Part shown: piece by piece, positions 34,306 to 45,084 of the stretch
Layout: each line of letters opens with the position of its first letter
Position numbering within the stretch: position 1 is the stretch's first letter
Assembly (NCBI GenBank): GCA_030545055.2
Contig: CM061537.1
Span: 60,324,207-60,388,206, forward strand
Length of the DNA: 64,000 nt
Origin: Neoaliturus tenellus
Lineage: Eukaryota; Arthropoda; Insecta; Hemiptera; Cicadellidae
Reading direction: 5' to 3'
The notes under the pieces: model-generated
Told to the model about the DNA's origin: nothing
The model's input: the letters and a program-made list of their open reading frames with translations, nothing else
The model's database searches: none
Translations under genes and position numbers: made by a program

Positions 34306-36121
34306 CCTCTTAAGGGTTAAAAAAAGTGATAATAGCTTAACAGAGTAGACATTTATGTCCATTATTGATATACCAAGTCTTGTAACTTTATCTATAATGG
34401 TAAAAAATATATTTCACCGTTCCGGGACTTTTCAACCACACTGTAGGCTATAGGCCTATAAAACACGTTATTTCACTTTTTCACCATAAATCTAAAAGAA
34501 AAATCATAATTATTTGGAAATCTATAAGTAGAGAGCTTCAGTACGGCCCATTAATTAATAAAATTGGCCAAGTAAAACTGTTTGGTTTTTTCTGTCAAAA
34601 GATTTTTGAAACTGAATCATTTTAATGATTATAGTAGATTTTTAATTTTTCATTGTTTTTTCGTATTTTTCGGGATATGCTGTAATTTTTAAGTGGCAAA
34701 CACCTAAAACCATAAAGTACATGTCAATACAAACACAAAAATGTATATGTCGAAAATTCCTATGGGGGTGGACGGGGGGGCTCACATCAGCCTCTGCTCT
34801 AAGGGCCATGTCATACGAGCGCTACTAACGCCGCGTTGATAACGTCGCGTTGATAACGCTCCAACCCGGCAATGGGGTTCTTATGACTTGAACGAGGGCC
34901 ATAGGTCGGCTTTGTAGTATTGTTACCTGTTAAACAGGATCCTAAAGCTTACGTTAAATATTTAATTACAAATTTCATGCGCTACCCTAAATCGGGCTGA
35001 AAATTATAATGTAATTATAATATTTTGGACAGCAGGACAGCAATCGAAGACGGCAAATGAAGACTGAAAAGACAATCTTTAACTTAATTTTCAGGATCTT
35101 TATAAAGAGGAGATAAATAGTCTATAATTGAAATAGAATTGAAAACAAAACTCGCCACTAGAGAAAAACAGATAATTTTAGAGAGGTATAACTGAAATTA
35201 GAAATTTTATTGCAAAATTCTAAAATCAGAGAGAAGGCGAGGTCCTTCTTTCTACTTTTAGAAAAAATAAATAAATAAAAGTCAATCTCTATCTTAATGA
35301 GTTAATTTTAAAACTCGATTCACCTCTGCAGTCATAAAACTCGCCTAGCGCTACGGCCTTGGCCGCGAGGCGGCATACGGGCTCAAGGAGACTGGAGCCC
35401 GAATATTGTCCGCTTGGTATTTTGTCCCATAACAGCAATGTTAAATTTGGAACATTACTGTGAGTTTGTTTATCGTCTGAAAATTTCAAACTTGATGTAA
35501 TTTTAAATGTTACCATAGTATCTAGTGCTTGACGGGATAGAAAATTTATTGTCACTTATATTGGGGCGCATTAACCTTAAAATACGAACCAGATTAATTT
35601 GATATATCAATATTAAAGAGGAGGTTATTATAAAATCAAAATCATACGGTTGTTGTCATCATTTAGTGGCCATTTTATTTGTAAAATCATGAATATTATT
35701 TAAAAAGGAAATAACTAGTTGTGAATCTAAACACTGATTATATATAGCGCTAGTGTAGTTCCCTCTTTCTGGGCCTTATACAAACTGTGAGTGTCGTTAC
35801 AACGATTAACCTACATGAAAAATGTGTTATAAGATTAAGTGGAGTAAATTCATATGAAAAGAATTAACATATTTCCATTTCCTTAAGTTAATACACTTTC
35901 AATCAGTAGGTCTAAAGAAGTTTCTGTTATTAAAGTAGTAAAATTATTTTCAATTTTTAGTAAATTGACAAAGTGCCGCCCTTAAAATGTTCTAGCCTTT
36001 TCAGCCATATTTAGAAATATGGTCCTGATTAAATTATCATACAGTGTTTTCAGTATCTGGAAACAAATATAAGCAAATATTTTGTGATGAAGTACGGGCT
36101 AATATTTTTTTGTTGTTGCAG
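34306..36121. other. No recognisable gene
   Basis: AT-rich DNA. A CpG-richer patch at 34797-34865 contains the repeat CGCGTTGATAACG twice in close succession. No element boundary or exon was identified. Confidence 0.4.
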
Positions 36122-36225
36122 CTGCAGTATTGAAGATATCTTTGAAGATACCAAATTCGACGGAATCTTGCGTAAAAATCATCTGATGGTTTTTTTAACC
36201 AAGCGAAGACCCGGATCATTCGAAA
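36122..36225 (+). CDS. Candidate internal exon of an unidentified gene
   Basis: A 104-nt block lies between a strong acceptor (TTTTTTTGTTGTTGCAG) and a strong donor (TCGAAA|GTAAGT). Exactly one of its three frames is open, reading CSIEDIFEDTKFDGILRKNH and onwards LMVFLTKRRPGSFE. Base composition is more balanced than the flanks. I do not recognise the family. It lies 12 kb downstream of the InR stop on the same strand, so it would belong to another gene. Partner exons could be at 32632 (donor) or beyond, but I could not join them with confidence. Confidence 0.5.
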
Positions 36226-36880
36226 GTAAGTTGATTTATACTAAACAGTTTTTATGTGTGTGCATGGATTATTCTACCTATCAAATTGATATTTTAAATT
36301 CAATCAATAATTTGAGGGCACCATTCTTTTATTCTTTATTGTGGCTAACCACTTTGTTTTTCATTTTTGTCATATTACCTACTTAAATTTCCTTTGCTTA
36401 GAAGAGTATTAGTAATATTTTGGGTCAATGTAGAATAGCTTTTAATGTTCATGTTAAAGTTCAGTCAAGATTTTGGAAGACCACTTGGAAAACCCACTTT
36501 TTTGCTCATTATTGGCTTTGTGATTGATGGGGTACGCAATGGGGTGTTTGCAGTACCCACGTATTTTAATAATGATAATATCTTAAAACTTTAATGAATT
36601 GTATTTTATTATTGTCATGTGCTATAATTATTTTTCTATAGCTGTAACATAAATTACCAGAGAGTTGCTAGATAAAAGAAATTGTCTCCTTTTTATTATA
36701 TCTGGAAGGATATCATCAATTGATGAGTTTATATTGAAGTTAAATATAGTTGTTCGTTTAGAGATTATTCTTTATATTTTATTTGGTTCACAGTGATTCA
36801 TAACAATTGGATGGATTCAAATCTTTTAGCATTGTTGACTTATATTTGAAATCAGATAAGTATCAGATAAATGAAAAATA
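36226..36880. other. AT-rich sequence after the candidate exon
   Basis: Nothing recognisable; it would be intron if 36122-36225 is a real exon. Confidence 0.4.
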
Positions 36881-36913
36881 CTTTCTCCCAACAATATAAG
36901 AAGGTGTTATGAG

Positions 36914-37659
36914 TAGGCCTGCCATAATTTTATAGGGCAAAAACGGGACGATCAGTATGTAAACCCTTCCCCCCCACAATGCTAATGGAGAACGAGTCAT
37001 TGGTTTTTAATGCAACATTTAAGTTTAGATTAAAATTGTTTAAAGAAAATTGTGCCTCATAACTTCCAAGATTTTATTTTAGTCCGGCAAACTTAAAATG
37101 TTTATGTTGAGTATTAAGGATTAGTTAATTCTTCAAAACTAAATGTTAATCAAATAAGTTGTTTATTTTTTGTTAGTTTATTAATCTAACACGAGCTCAA
37201 AAAGATATGGAATACATATTCTTGATTTCTTGAATAAAAATAAGGTTTCTATAGTAATAATTGATTATTGTCACATTGGACTACAACTCTTCAAATAATT
37301 GGTCTATCTTCAAATTATTGGCCTTCTGATTTCACAATTGCCTAGACTTGTCCAGCCAACCCTTATTTTTCATCTATATCGTAGCCTACATCAAATATCA
37401 CCTCGACTTTAAATTCTATTACCATCTAAAAATTGAATCTTCATCCTAATTTAGTAATGTTTTATTGTTGTTATCATAATATTATCAGAATATTTATTTC
37501 CAGACGCAAAACAAAAAATATTATTGAGTTTGTTGTTGATAATTCCCTATTTTTCTCAATATTTACAAAAAACCGGGACTAAAGCAAAACCGGCCGGTCC
37601 GGGACACCGGAACAGGAGACCGAGACAGTCCCAACCAAACCAAACGTATGGCAAGCCTA
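36914..37659. mobile_element. hAT-like MITE (746 bp) with near-perfect 8-bp TSD
   Basis: The termini TAGGCCTGCCATAA and (reversed) TAGGCTTGCCATAC are inverted repeats. The flanks GTTATGAG (36906-36913) and GTTATAAG (37660-37667) form an 8-bp duplication with one mismatch. The interior carries mirrored GGGAC and CCGG phrases near both ends. Non-coding. Confidence 0.75.
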
Positions 37660-37863
37660 GTTATAAGCCTCCAAACATTCATGTCTTGATGGCGTAGTCA
37701 AATAGCTACCAGCTAAACAGACTCTATGCCACGCGCGTCTGTGACAAAAAATGTACTCCATTTACTGCCAAATGAAAAATTGGATTTTATAAACACTTGT
37801 TGCTTTTTAACTTTTGAACTCGTATTTTCTCGGAGAGACTGGGGGGTGTCATTTTATTCAGCA

Positions 37864-38249
37864 TCTATACTCATTTAATACGCTAAGGGTTTTTTTAGTC
37901 TTGAGAACTACTCCTACAATTTTCAACCGATTTTCAAGTTTTTGGTGTCATTGGATAGGGCTTGGTCTGTAGTTGTTTCCGCCAAAAATTTATGAGAATC
38001 GGAATGAAAATAAAGGCGCAATTCATCATTGAAATCTCAAAGTTTCCCATTTAAATAACAATTGGGATTGAATAAAACATTTTAAACATATGTTAATAAT
38101 CAGCTTTAAGTACGTGTAGTTTTGGTGATTTAAGATATTCACAATATTGGATTGTTCGGATGCCATTGATTTAAAGCTAAAAGTAACTTTTGTATTGTAT
38201 TAAAATAAATTGCTCACGTATACTAAATAAAGATCAACACGTATACTAG
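37864..38249 (+). mobile_element. 386-bp Helitron (TCTATACTTATT family), copy 2
   Basis: It starts TCTATACTCATTTAATACGC after host A and ends ..CACGTATACTAG before host T. The terminal hairpin is decayed compared with 14986-15382. The related host element at 9733-10473 preserves the uninterrupted sequence around 10105 (reverse strand ..CACCA|TTTTAAT..), showing insertion between A and T, as expected of Helitrons. Confidence 0.85.
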
Positions 38250-38824
38250 TTTTAATCTTAATAGACCACAAAATTTTAATCAAAATTTTTGGAGCCGTTT
38301 TTGAGAGATTTTGATTTTTCTTTTTTAAAGTTTTAGGGATAAATTACCCTTATAAACCAATTAATGGAAAAAACACATATGAAATTATCATTAATTTTTA
38401 CTTACATACCAAATTTAATCCAAGTCGGACCATTGGTGCGCAATCTCTATATTCTCTAACCCACACTCACACAGAAATCACTCTGTAAACCACTTTTTTG
38501 GACTCAGGGAACACCAAAATTGATAAATCCACCAACAACTCAAATTAGGAAATTTTGACGAAACAATACTTTCTCCATATAATTTATGGTATAGGGGGAG
38601 GAAGTAAAAATCAAACGAATTTATAGGTTCATTGATTGTACCAATTGTTTTATTTGAAAATAATAGGAGTGAGACTAATTTAACTACTATGTGATGTCCT
38701 TGTCTTAAAATAGTGAGATAGTGATTTAAAGAATTACTAACAATGATTTAAAATGATCAAGTAGTGATTTCCAACGTTGAGTCAAGTTTTTGGGTAACAT
38801 TTTATTTAGAGTCAAGATATTATA

Positions 38825-39695
38825 CAGGGTGTTCGGAAAAAACGTTTCAGGAATACAGGAGGTTCTTGCCCACATCAAAATCAGCAAAAAAGTTCCCATA
38901 AACATATGTCCTAAAATGCTTCGTTAACCCGTTAGCCGCCATTTTGTTTTTTACACTAAATACATTTTATTTCCATAAGGGATCATTGTTTTAAGTTCAT
39001 ATTTGGCATAAACCCTTATGGCACTAATGTTCATTTTCAGGGAAAAATTTTTTCAGATCAGTATTCTCAAATTGGCGGCCATTTTTAAAGTTTTGAACTC
39101 AAATATCTCAAAACCGGTAAATTTTAAAAAAAATTTACAAGACACAAAAAAGTTGCCAAATTAAATTATCTAACCAATGGTACCAAGTTTGTAAGGATCA
39201 GTCTACAAGTAAGGGAGTTAATGAATTTTTTCTGCTTTAAAACATTGATTTTGCATTGTAAGTAATGCAAATTAAGGTAATTTTAATTGAGAAATCTCAT
39301 TTACTTCCTCATTTGTTATCAGATCCTTTAAAAAACGTGGTATCATTGGTTAGATAATTTAATTTGGCAACTGTTTTGTTCCTTGTAAAAGTTTGATAAA
39401 ATTTACCGGTTTTGAGATATTTGAGTTTAAAATTTTAAACCGGCCGCCATTTTGAAAATACAGATCTGAAACAATTATTTTTTTCCTGAAAATGAACATT
39501 AGTGTCGTAAAGGTTTATGCCAAACATTAACTTAAATCAATGATCCATTTTGGAAATAAAATTTATTTAGAAAAAAAATGGCGGCTAAAGGGTTAACAAA
39601 GCATTTTAGGACATATGTTTATGGGAACTTTTTTTCTTATTTTGATGTGGGCAAGAACCTCCTGAGTTCCTGAAACGTTTTTTCCGAACACCCTG
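38825..39695. mobile_element. Foldback element (CAGGGTGTTCGG family), copy 1
   Basis: The left arm starts CAGGGTGTTCGGAAAAAACG and the right arm ends in its reverse complement at 39695. The arms are over 400 bp each, so nearly the whole 871 bp can fold on itself. TATA flanks both sides (TA target duplication or slightly longer), consistent with a Tc1/mariner-type target. No coding frame. Confidence 0.85.
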
Positions 39696-39816
39696 TATAA
39701 TTTGTTAGCGAAAAACAATAAGTTAGTATAATGAAGAAAGGAAACCCCTTATATATATTAGAATTAACCCAATACCATTTAATGAATCGACTAGAAATTT
39801 CACCCTCACAGAAATA

Positions 39817-40683
39817 CGGGGTGTTTGGAAATTTTTGTGTTTCAGGAATTTAGGAGGTTGTGTTGCCCACATCAAAATGAGAAAAAAAGTCCCACAAACA
39901 TATGTCCTAAAATGCTTCGTTAACCCGCTAGCCGCCAATTTGTTTTTATACCAAATAATTTTTATTTCCGTAACGAATCATTTTATTAAGTTCATATTTG
40001 ACATGAATCTTTACCACACTAATGTTCATTTTCAGGAAAAAAATTATTTTTTTCTGATGTGTATTTTGAAAATGGCAGCCATTTTAATTTTTCAAACTCA
40101 AATAACTCAAAACCGGCGAATTATATCAAAATTTTATAAAAGACAAAAAAATTGACAAATTATATTATTTAACCAATGATATCAAGTTTATAAGTATCTA
40201 ACTACAAATAATGGAGTTATTGCGATTTTTCTACTAAAATAACCTTAATTTCCATGAGTTCTAATGAAAAATCAATGTTTTTCAACATAAAAATCGCAAT
40301 AACTCCATCATTTTTGTTGTTAGATCCTTACAAACTTGGTACCATTGGTTAGATAATTTAATTTCTCAAATTTTTTGTGTCTTGTAAACTTTACAGGTTT
40401 TGAGTTATTTGAGTTTGAACTTTTAAAATTGCGCCATTTTGAAAAAAAAATCGGAAGATTTTTTCCCCTGAAAATGGAACTTGTTGTGACAAAGGTCCAT
40501 GAAAAATATGAACTTAATACAATTATTTGTTACGGAAATAAAAATTATTTGTTGGAAAAAACCAATTGGTGGCTAGCGGGTTAACGAAGCATTTTAGGAC
40601 ATATGTTTATAAGAACTTTCTCGCTCATTTTGATGTGGAAAATAACCTCCTGAATTCCTGAAACGATTTTTCCAAACACCCTG
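39817..40683. mobile_element. Foldback element (CAGGGTGTTCGG family), copy 2
   Basis: The left end CGGGGTGTTTGGAAATTTTT and the right end ..TTTTTCCAAACACCCTG are flanked by TA on each side. Throughout it is recognisably the same element as 38825-39695, 121 bp away, but diverged and with a degenerate left terminus. Short frames inside are incidental. Confidence 0.85.
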
Positions 40684-41052
40684 TAAACATAAATATTTAC
40701 TTATGTCCAGGTTAAAATGGTGCAAACAGTCCTAAAATTGATGTTACTCAATCGGTTGATGACTGTAAAAATTCATGAAATGGATTTCAAATCTGAGATT
40801 CATTATATAAACCAGAATGTAGCATCCCTTGGCCTGGCGAGTGAGCAGAGCAAACAAGCTTGTCTTACAAATTATACATGATTAATCGAGAAAATGCATG
40901 GTCCCCCAAGTACTATTGTTTAAAATAAATTAATGTAGCCTAACATGCATTACATATTTCAAGTTGTGAGTATTTTGAAGCACAAATAAGATACCAAACA
41001 CTAAAGCTTTTTCAACTAGAAATAGGTGAAAAATAGGTGATTAAAGTATTAA
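40684..41052. other. AT-rich spacer between elements
   Basis: Contains GGCGAGTGAGCAGAGCAAAC at about 40837, a fragment of the GAGTGAG..GCGAACGAG repeat. Otherwise nothing. Confidence 0.4.
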
Positions 41053-41870
41053 CTAGTGCACGTGTTACTCGAAATCGAGCAGTTTATTTTGATACAATAC
41101 AAAAGTTACATTTAGTTCTAAATCAATTAAATCCTACCAATTCAATATTGTGAATATCAGTGATCACCAAAACTATAGTCCGTTTTTTTAAACCTGATCC
41201 TTCAAGGGAGAGATGGTGGAAGGGGTTTGTTTATACTTGCTACCATCCCATTGGCTGAAGCCTTTTTGTTTTTTTTGTTGTTGTTCTTGTTTTATTTCAC
41301 TGTTGCATACCAGCTGGTAATTTTACATCACAACATAATGTGTATCAGTTTTACAATATTATTGGTAGCAGTTGTTTTTTAATCAGTTTACTTTAGAACT
41401 GTTACTTTTTTAAAAGGAATAGGTTTCGCTTGAAAATATAACAGCTGACTAGGAGTTACTGAAATATATTATAACTTATTTAAAACGTTATTTGAGGAAA
41501 TCTGATACTCGACACACGTTTGTCACGAGTTTAAATGTGTTGTTTACGGTTTAAATTTTTTGTTTACAGTTTAAACCCCTCCCCCACCCCAATTTTCTCG
41601 AGAAGGATCAGGTTTAAAAAAACGGACTATACAGCTGAACGTTAACAGATGTTTAAAATTCTCAAACCAATCGCAATGTTATTCTAATGGAAAATTTTCA
41701 AATTTAATTTGTGGATAGAGCCCTTACTTTAAGTCCGATTCTCATCAATTTTTGGCGGAAACAACTACAGACCAAGTCCTATCTAACGACACCAAAAACA
41801 TGAAAATCGGGTGAGAATTGTAGGAGGAGTTAACACAAAAAAAACCCTTAGCGTATTAAATAAGTATAGA
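41053..41870 (-). mobile_element. Helitron (TCTATACTTATT family), copy 3, carrying a TA-MITE
   Basis: On the minus strand it begins TCTATACTTATTTAATACGC after host A and ends with a GCTCGATTTCGAG hairpin, then CTAG before host T. It matches 14986-15382 and 37864-38249. About 456 bp of extra sequence at 41176-41631 is a separate MITE. Confidence 0.85.
41176..41629. mobile_element. 454-bp Tc1/mariner-type MITE
   Basis: The termini TAGTCCGTTTTTTTAAACCT and (reversed) TAGTCCGTTTTTTTAAACCT are identical for at least 20 bp, flanked by TA duplications (41174-41175, 41630-41631). The uninterrupted target is preserved in the Helitron copy at 37864-38249 (reverse strand CACCAAAACTACACG). Non-coding. 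Confidence 0.9.
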
Positions 41871-42802
41871 TTAGGTCATTTATTGCTATAGGCCTATATT
41901 ATTTTTTAATTCATTGTATTTTTTTCAAGAAATCCAAAGGAGCTCGTCAACCAGAACCAAACTAACTACTTATATATAGTTTATGAATTGATATATCTGT
42001 AATACATCTATATATCTGTAATCTATATATTTTTAAATTTATAATCTTTATATATATCTATCCAATCTCTGTAAATAATTCAAAATTAAAATATTTGCAA
42101 AATAACGATTTTTATTCTTACGTTCCCTGCTTAAGAAATATTGTGTTTATAAAATTTTTTATATTTCATTGAAACAAAAGAAAACATTGATTTTATAATA
42201 GTGTTCATGCAATTTATTAAACATATTAAAGGAAGTTTCATAATGGCTTATAACTTTAAAAAACCTCGATCTTAAAACAATTTATTTTCAAGTTTATGTA
42301 CAATGTGTTTAAATTACAGTAATTTTATTTTTAAATGTTTTACTTTTGGATAACTTTACGGTTCATTCTGCACATGACGTGTCAAATAACTAAAGGTGTT
42401 TGAAATTAAGCTGCATATAAGTTTATATCTACCGTATTTATGTTCCACATTTATTAACAAATGACCAGCAACCCATTCTATTATAAAATTATTTTCATCA
42501 CTCTGTATTTGAAAGTAGCTACGTTCTGTACAGCTGAGGCCTTCAAAAGTCGTGTATTTCCAAACAGATAAAACTAGTCACCATTAGCTGTTTTTCCGCA
42601 CATAAACATTACTTTCGGTCCAAGGAAAACAATTTTTTTATCGTACATCTACAAACTTTTCCCATACAGCAACAACTCAATCAGCTGAATTCAAAACAAA
42701 TTAAATTTTGAATACCGGCTCTGTTAACTATGTCTACTAACGAAAAAATTACAAATAATTCTCCTTTAAAACATTCATATATTTTATTAATTGCACCGTG
42801 AT
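41871..42802. other. AT-rich stretch, no feature recognised
   Basis: Contains short TATATCT repeats at 41985-42060. No exon or element ends were seen. Confidence 0.4.
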
Positions 42803-42947
42803 GAATAGTATCGTTCACAATTCGTCCGAAAAGTGACCCATTTCGGGGCGAGGTAGTGTTTTCCAAGCTTGGCTTCACCTTGCGCGTAAAACACTATCTC
42901 ACCCCGAAATGGGCCACTTTCCGGACGAGTGGTGAAATATACTATTC
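42803..42947. repeat. Long hairpin (about 55-bp stem)
   Basis: GAATAGTAT at the left pairs with ATACTATTC at the right. The stem continues through TTCGTCC, ATTTCGGGG and AGTGTTTT with few mismatches, around a loop of roughly 27 bp containing CCAAGCTTGG. It ends only a few bases before the 24-bp minisatellite. Confidence 0.85.
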
Positions 42948-42984
42948 GTTGCACACTATTTCAAACATCTTTTTAACACTTTTG

Positions 42985-43378
42985 GCAAACATGCATTGGT
43001 CACTTTTGATAATCATGCTTTGATCACTTTTGAAAAACATTTGTTGATAACTTTTGAAAAACATTCGTTGATAACTTTTGGAAAACATTCGTTGATAACT
43101 TTTGAAAACATTCGTTGATAACTTTTGGAAAACATTCGTTGATAACGTTTGGTAAACATTCGTCGATCACGTTTGGAAAACATTCCTTGATAACTTTTGG
43201 TAAACATTCGTTGATCACTTTTATTAAACATTCGTTGATCACTTTTGGTAAACATTCGTTGATCACTTTTGATAAACATTCGTTGATCACTTTTGGTAAA
43301 CATTCGTTGATCAATTTTGGTAAACATTCGTTGATCACATTTTGAAAACATTCGTTGATCACTTTTTGCAAACATCTG
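42985..43378. repeat. 24-bp minisatellite, about 16 copies
   Basis: The consensus unit is CATTCGTTGATCACTTTT plus GGTAAA, with scattered substitutions and occasional 1-bp gaps. The period is a multiple of three and the unit lacks stops in several frames. Long repetitive frames therefore arise on both strands (for example an 8-residue MFTKSDQR-type repeat on the minus strand). I regard these as by-products, with no start context or homology. A degenerate beginning is visible from about 42950. Confidence 0.92.
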
Positions 43379-44120
43379 TGAAAAACTTTCCGCAATTGTG
43401 AGAAGTGTAAACTTGCATATTTGCGGAAAGTGCTTAAAACAATTTCATGTTATCAATGAATATTTACAGCAAACATTTTTGTTTGCAGCTGAAATTGATC
43501 TGCAAATTTCATGCAAACGTTCATTGCTGTCTGGGTAGGTTCCAAAATTCGCATACCGTGATCGGCCCACAAGAATGCACTTGATCAGATTGATAAAAAT
43601 CATGTGGAGTAAAATCAACTAAGCCATATTGAATAATCAAGCACTCGTACATACATAAAAGCATGATCACAGTCATCAATAATTTGTAATATCTTAGTCA
43701 GCAATGAATTTAGAAGAAAATTAAAAACACAATACTGTACTTTGTTTTAAATTACTGTTTATGTATAAAAATAAATAAAAAAAACAATAAATAATCATCT
43801 ATAGTGTAAAAATGTCTGGAAACGATATATCTTTAAAATTATTTGGTAAATAAAACGAAAACTTTTCAGACTGATTTTAAGTCTCAAAGTCTACTTCCTA
43901 ATACTTATAGTCCTTGAACATCCAAGGGGAGACGATCCCCAAGGAGTCAGAAGACAATCTTAAATGTAAGTATAGGTCAATTACATAAAATTAAGGTCTC
44001 TATATGAATAGAGAACAATTCTTCAAACCCCACCTCAAAAACATGAACGAGTTCCGTCAGTCTGACAGTACCCCCTAGCCGCTCCTGACTGGTGTACACT
44101 TATCCATGTATTTTACTTTT
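43379..44120. other. AT-rich stretch with element fragments
   Basis: A short hairpin (ACTTTCCGCAA and TTGCGGAAAGT) lies at about 43386-43430. TTGCTGTCTGGGTAGG at 43529-43544 is the reverse complement of the phrase at 28974. A fragment of the 7135/33992 repeat family is at about 43920-44010. No gene. Confidence 0.45.
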
Positions 44121-45084
44121 AGCGAATTTCCCATAGGGAATAAGCTATTACCGTAGGTCTCATGGTAAGACCCAAGCCCGGGACCATGTTACTTTTTTGT
44201 TTTGAGGTGCCCAGAGACCAAAAATAATAGTCATTAAAATTTTTATATATATATTTATATATGTATATATTTATATATGTATATATGTGTATATGTGTCC
44301 CTAGACACGATAACTCTCGTAAAAATGGTCCGATCGACACCAAATTTGGTAGAGATGTGTAATCCTACATTTATTCGGATGAGTTCGTAAACCAGACATA
44401 TCGACCTACCGGAAGGGGTAGTTTTGGGGGGTTTTGTACCCCAAAAATGGATTTTTTGCATTTTTCATATGTAAATTTTAAAAATTTTAAATTTTTATTT
44501 TGACCATTGGATTTAGCTAAAAAAACACACAATTTAGTATTTTGAAGCTTTGCTCTATCTCCATTGGTTACCGAGATATTACAAAGTCTAAAGACAGTAC
44601 ATTGTCTTTTGGGGCTCCAATGTTAATCTTATGGAGAATAAGGATGTGTTAATATTTCACTTATTAACCAATATTTTCGGATGAAACTTGGTATTTAGCT
44701 TCATTTGGATGAGATTCAACCATTTATGTAAAAAAACTCTTGGTTTTTTGTTCTTATCATGACAGCAAACCTGCATACTCTTTTCCCATGTTAATCATAT
44801 GGAGAATAGTCAAACTCCTTTATTTATGGACAGATATTGATGAAACTTAGTACATGGCTTCATATGGTCAAAATAAATTTTGTTATGATAAAAACCTACT
44901 TTTAGTGTTCCCCATGGCAGCATACCTGCATACTCTCCCTATATTTATCTTAAGGAGAATAGACATTTATTTCCCTATTTATGAGCACGTGATGAAATTT
45001 TGTTTACAAGTTTAGCTGGTCAAAATTTATATTACTAATTTGGAAATTCGCTGAGTACACAGGTCTGCTGCGACGGGGAGTATT
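44121..45084 (+). mobile_element. Helentron-like (HINE/DINE-like) element, copy 2
   Basis: Closely similar throughout to 16407-17404: the same AGCGAATTTCCCATAGGGAA start, degenerate TATATA core at 44240-44292, GGAAATTCGCT inverse repeat, hairpin and GGGGAGTATT end. The two copies differ by scattered substitutions and core length, so they are fairly recent relatives. Confidence 0.75.

Larger units (their letters stand above)
36881..38604 (-). mobile_element. CTTTCTCCC-terminal element, copy broken by two insertions
   Basis: This is the reverse-orientation counterpart of 9733-10473. It begins CTTTCTCCCAACAA at 36881 and ends around GGTATAGGGGGAGGAAG near 38604. Sequence shared with the unoccupied copy is interrupted at 36914-37659 and at 37864-38249. 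Removing both restores collinearity with 9733-10473. Confidence 0.75.

Noticed and set aside
37864..41870. A single 4-kb element bounded by inverted TCTATACTTATTTAATACGC ends
   Set aside because: Each end is a complete ~390-bp Helitron with its own CTAG terminus, and the left one has an empty site at 9733-10473. They are two separate insertions in opposite orientation.
43013..43395. Repetitive proteins of 120 and 123 residues on the minus strand (MFTKSDQR-type repeats)
   Set aside because: They arise from the 24-bp minisatellite, which is open in several frames on both strands. There is no independent coding evidence.
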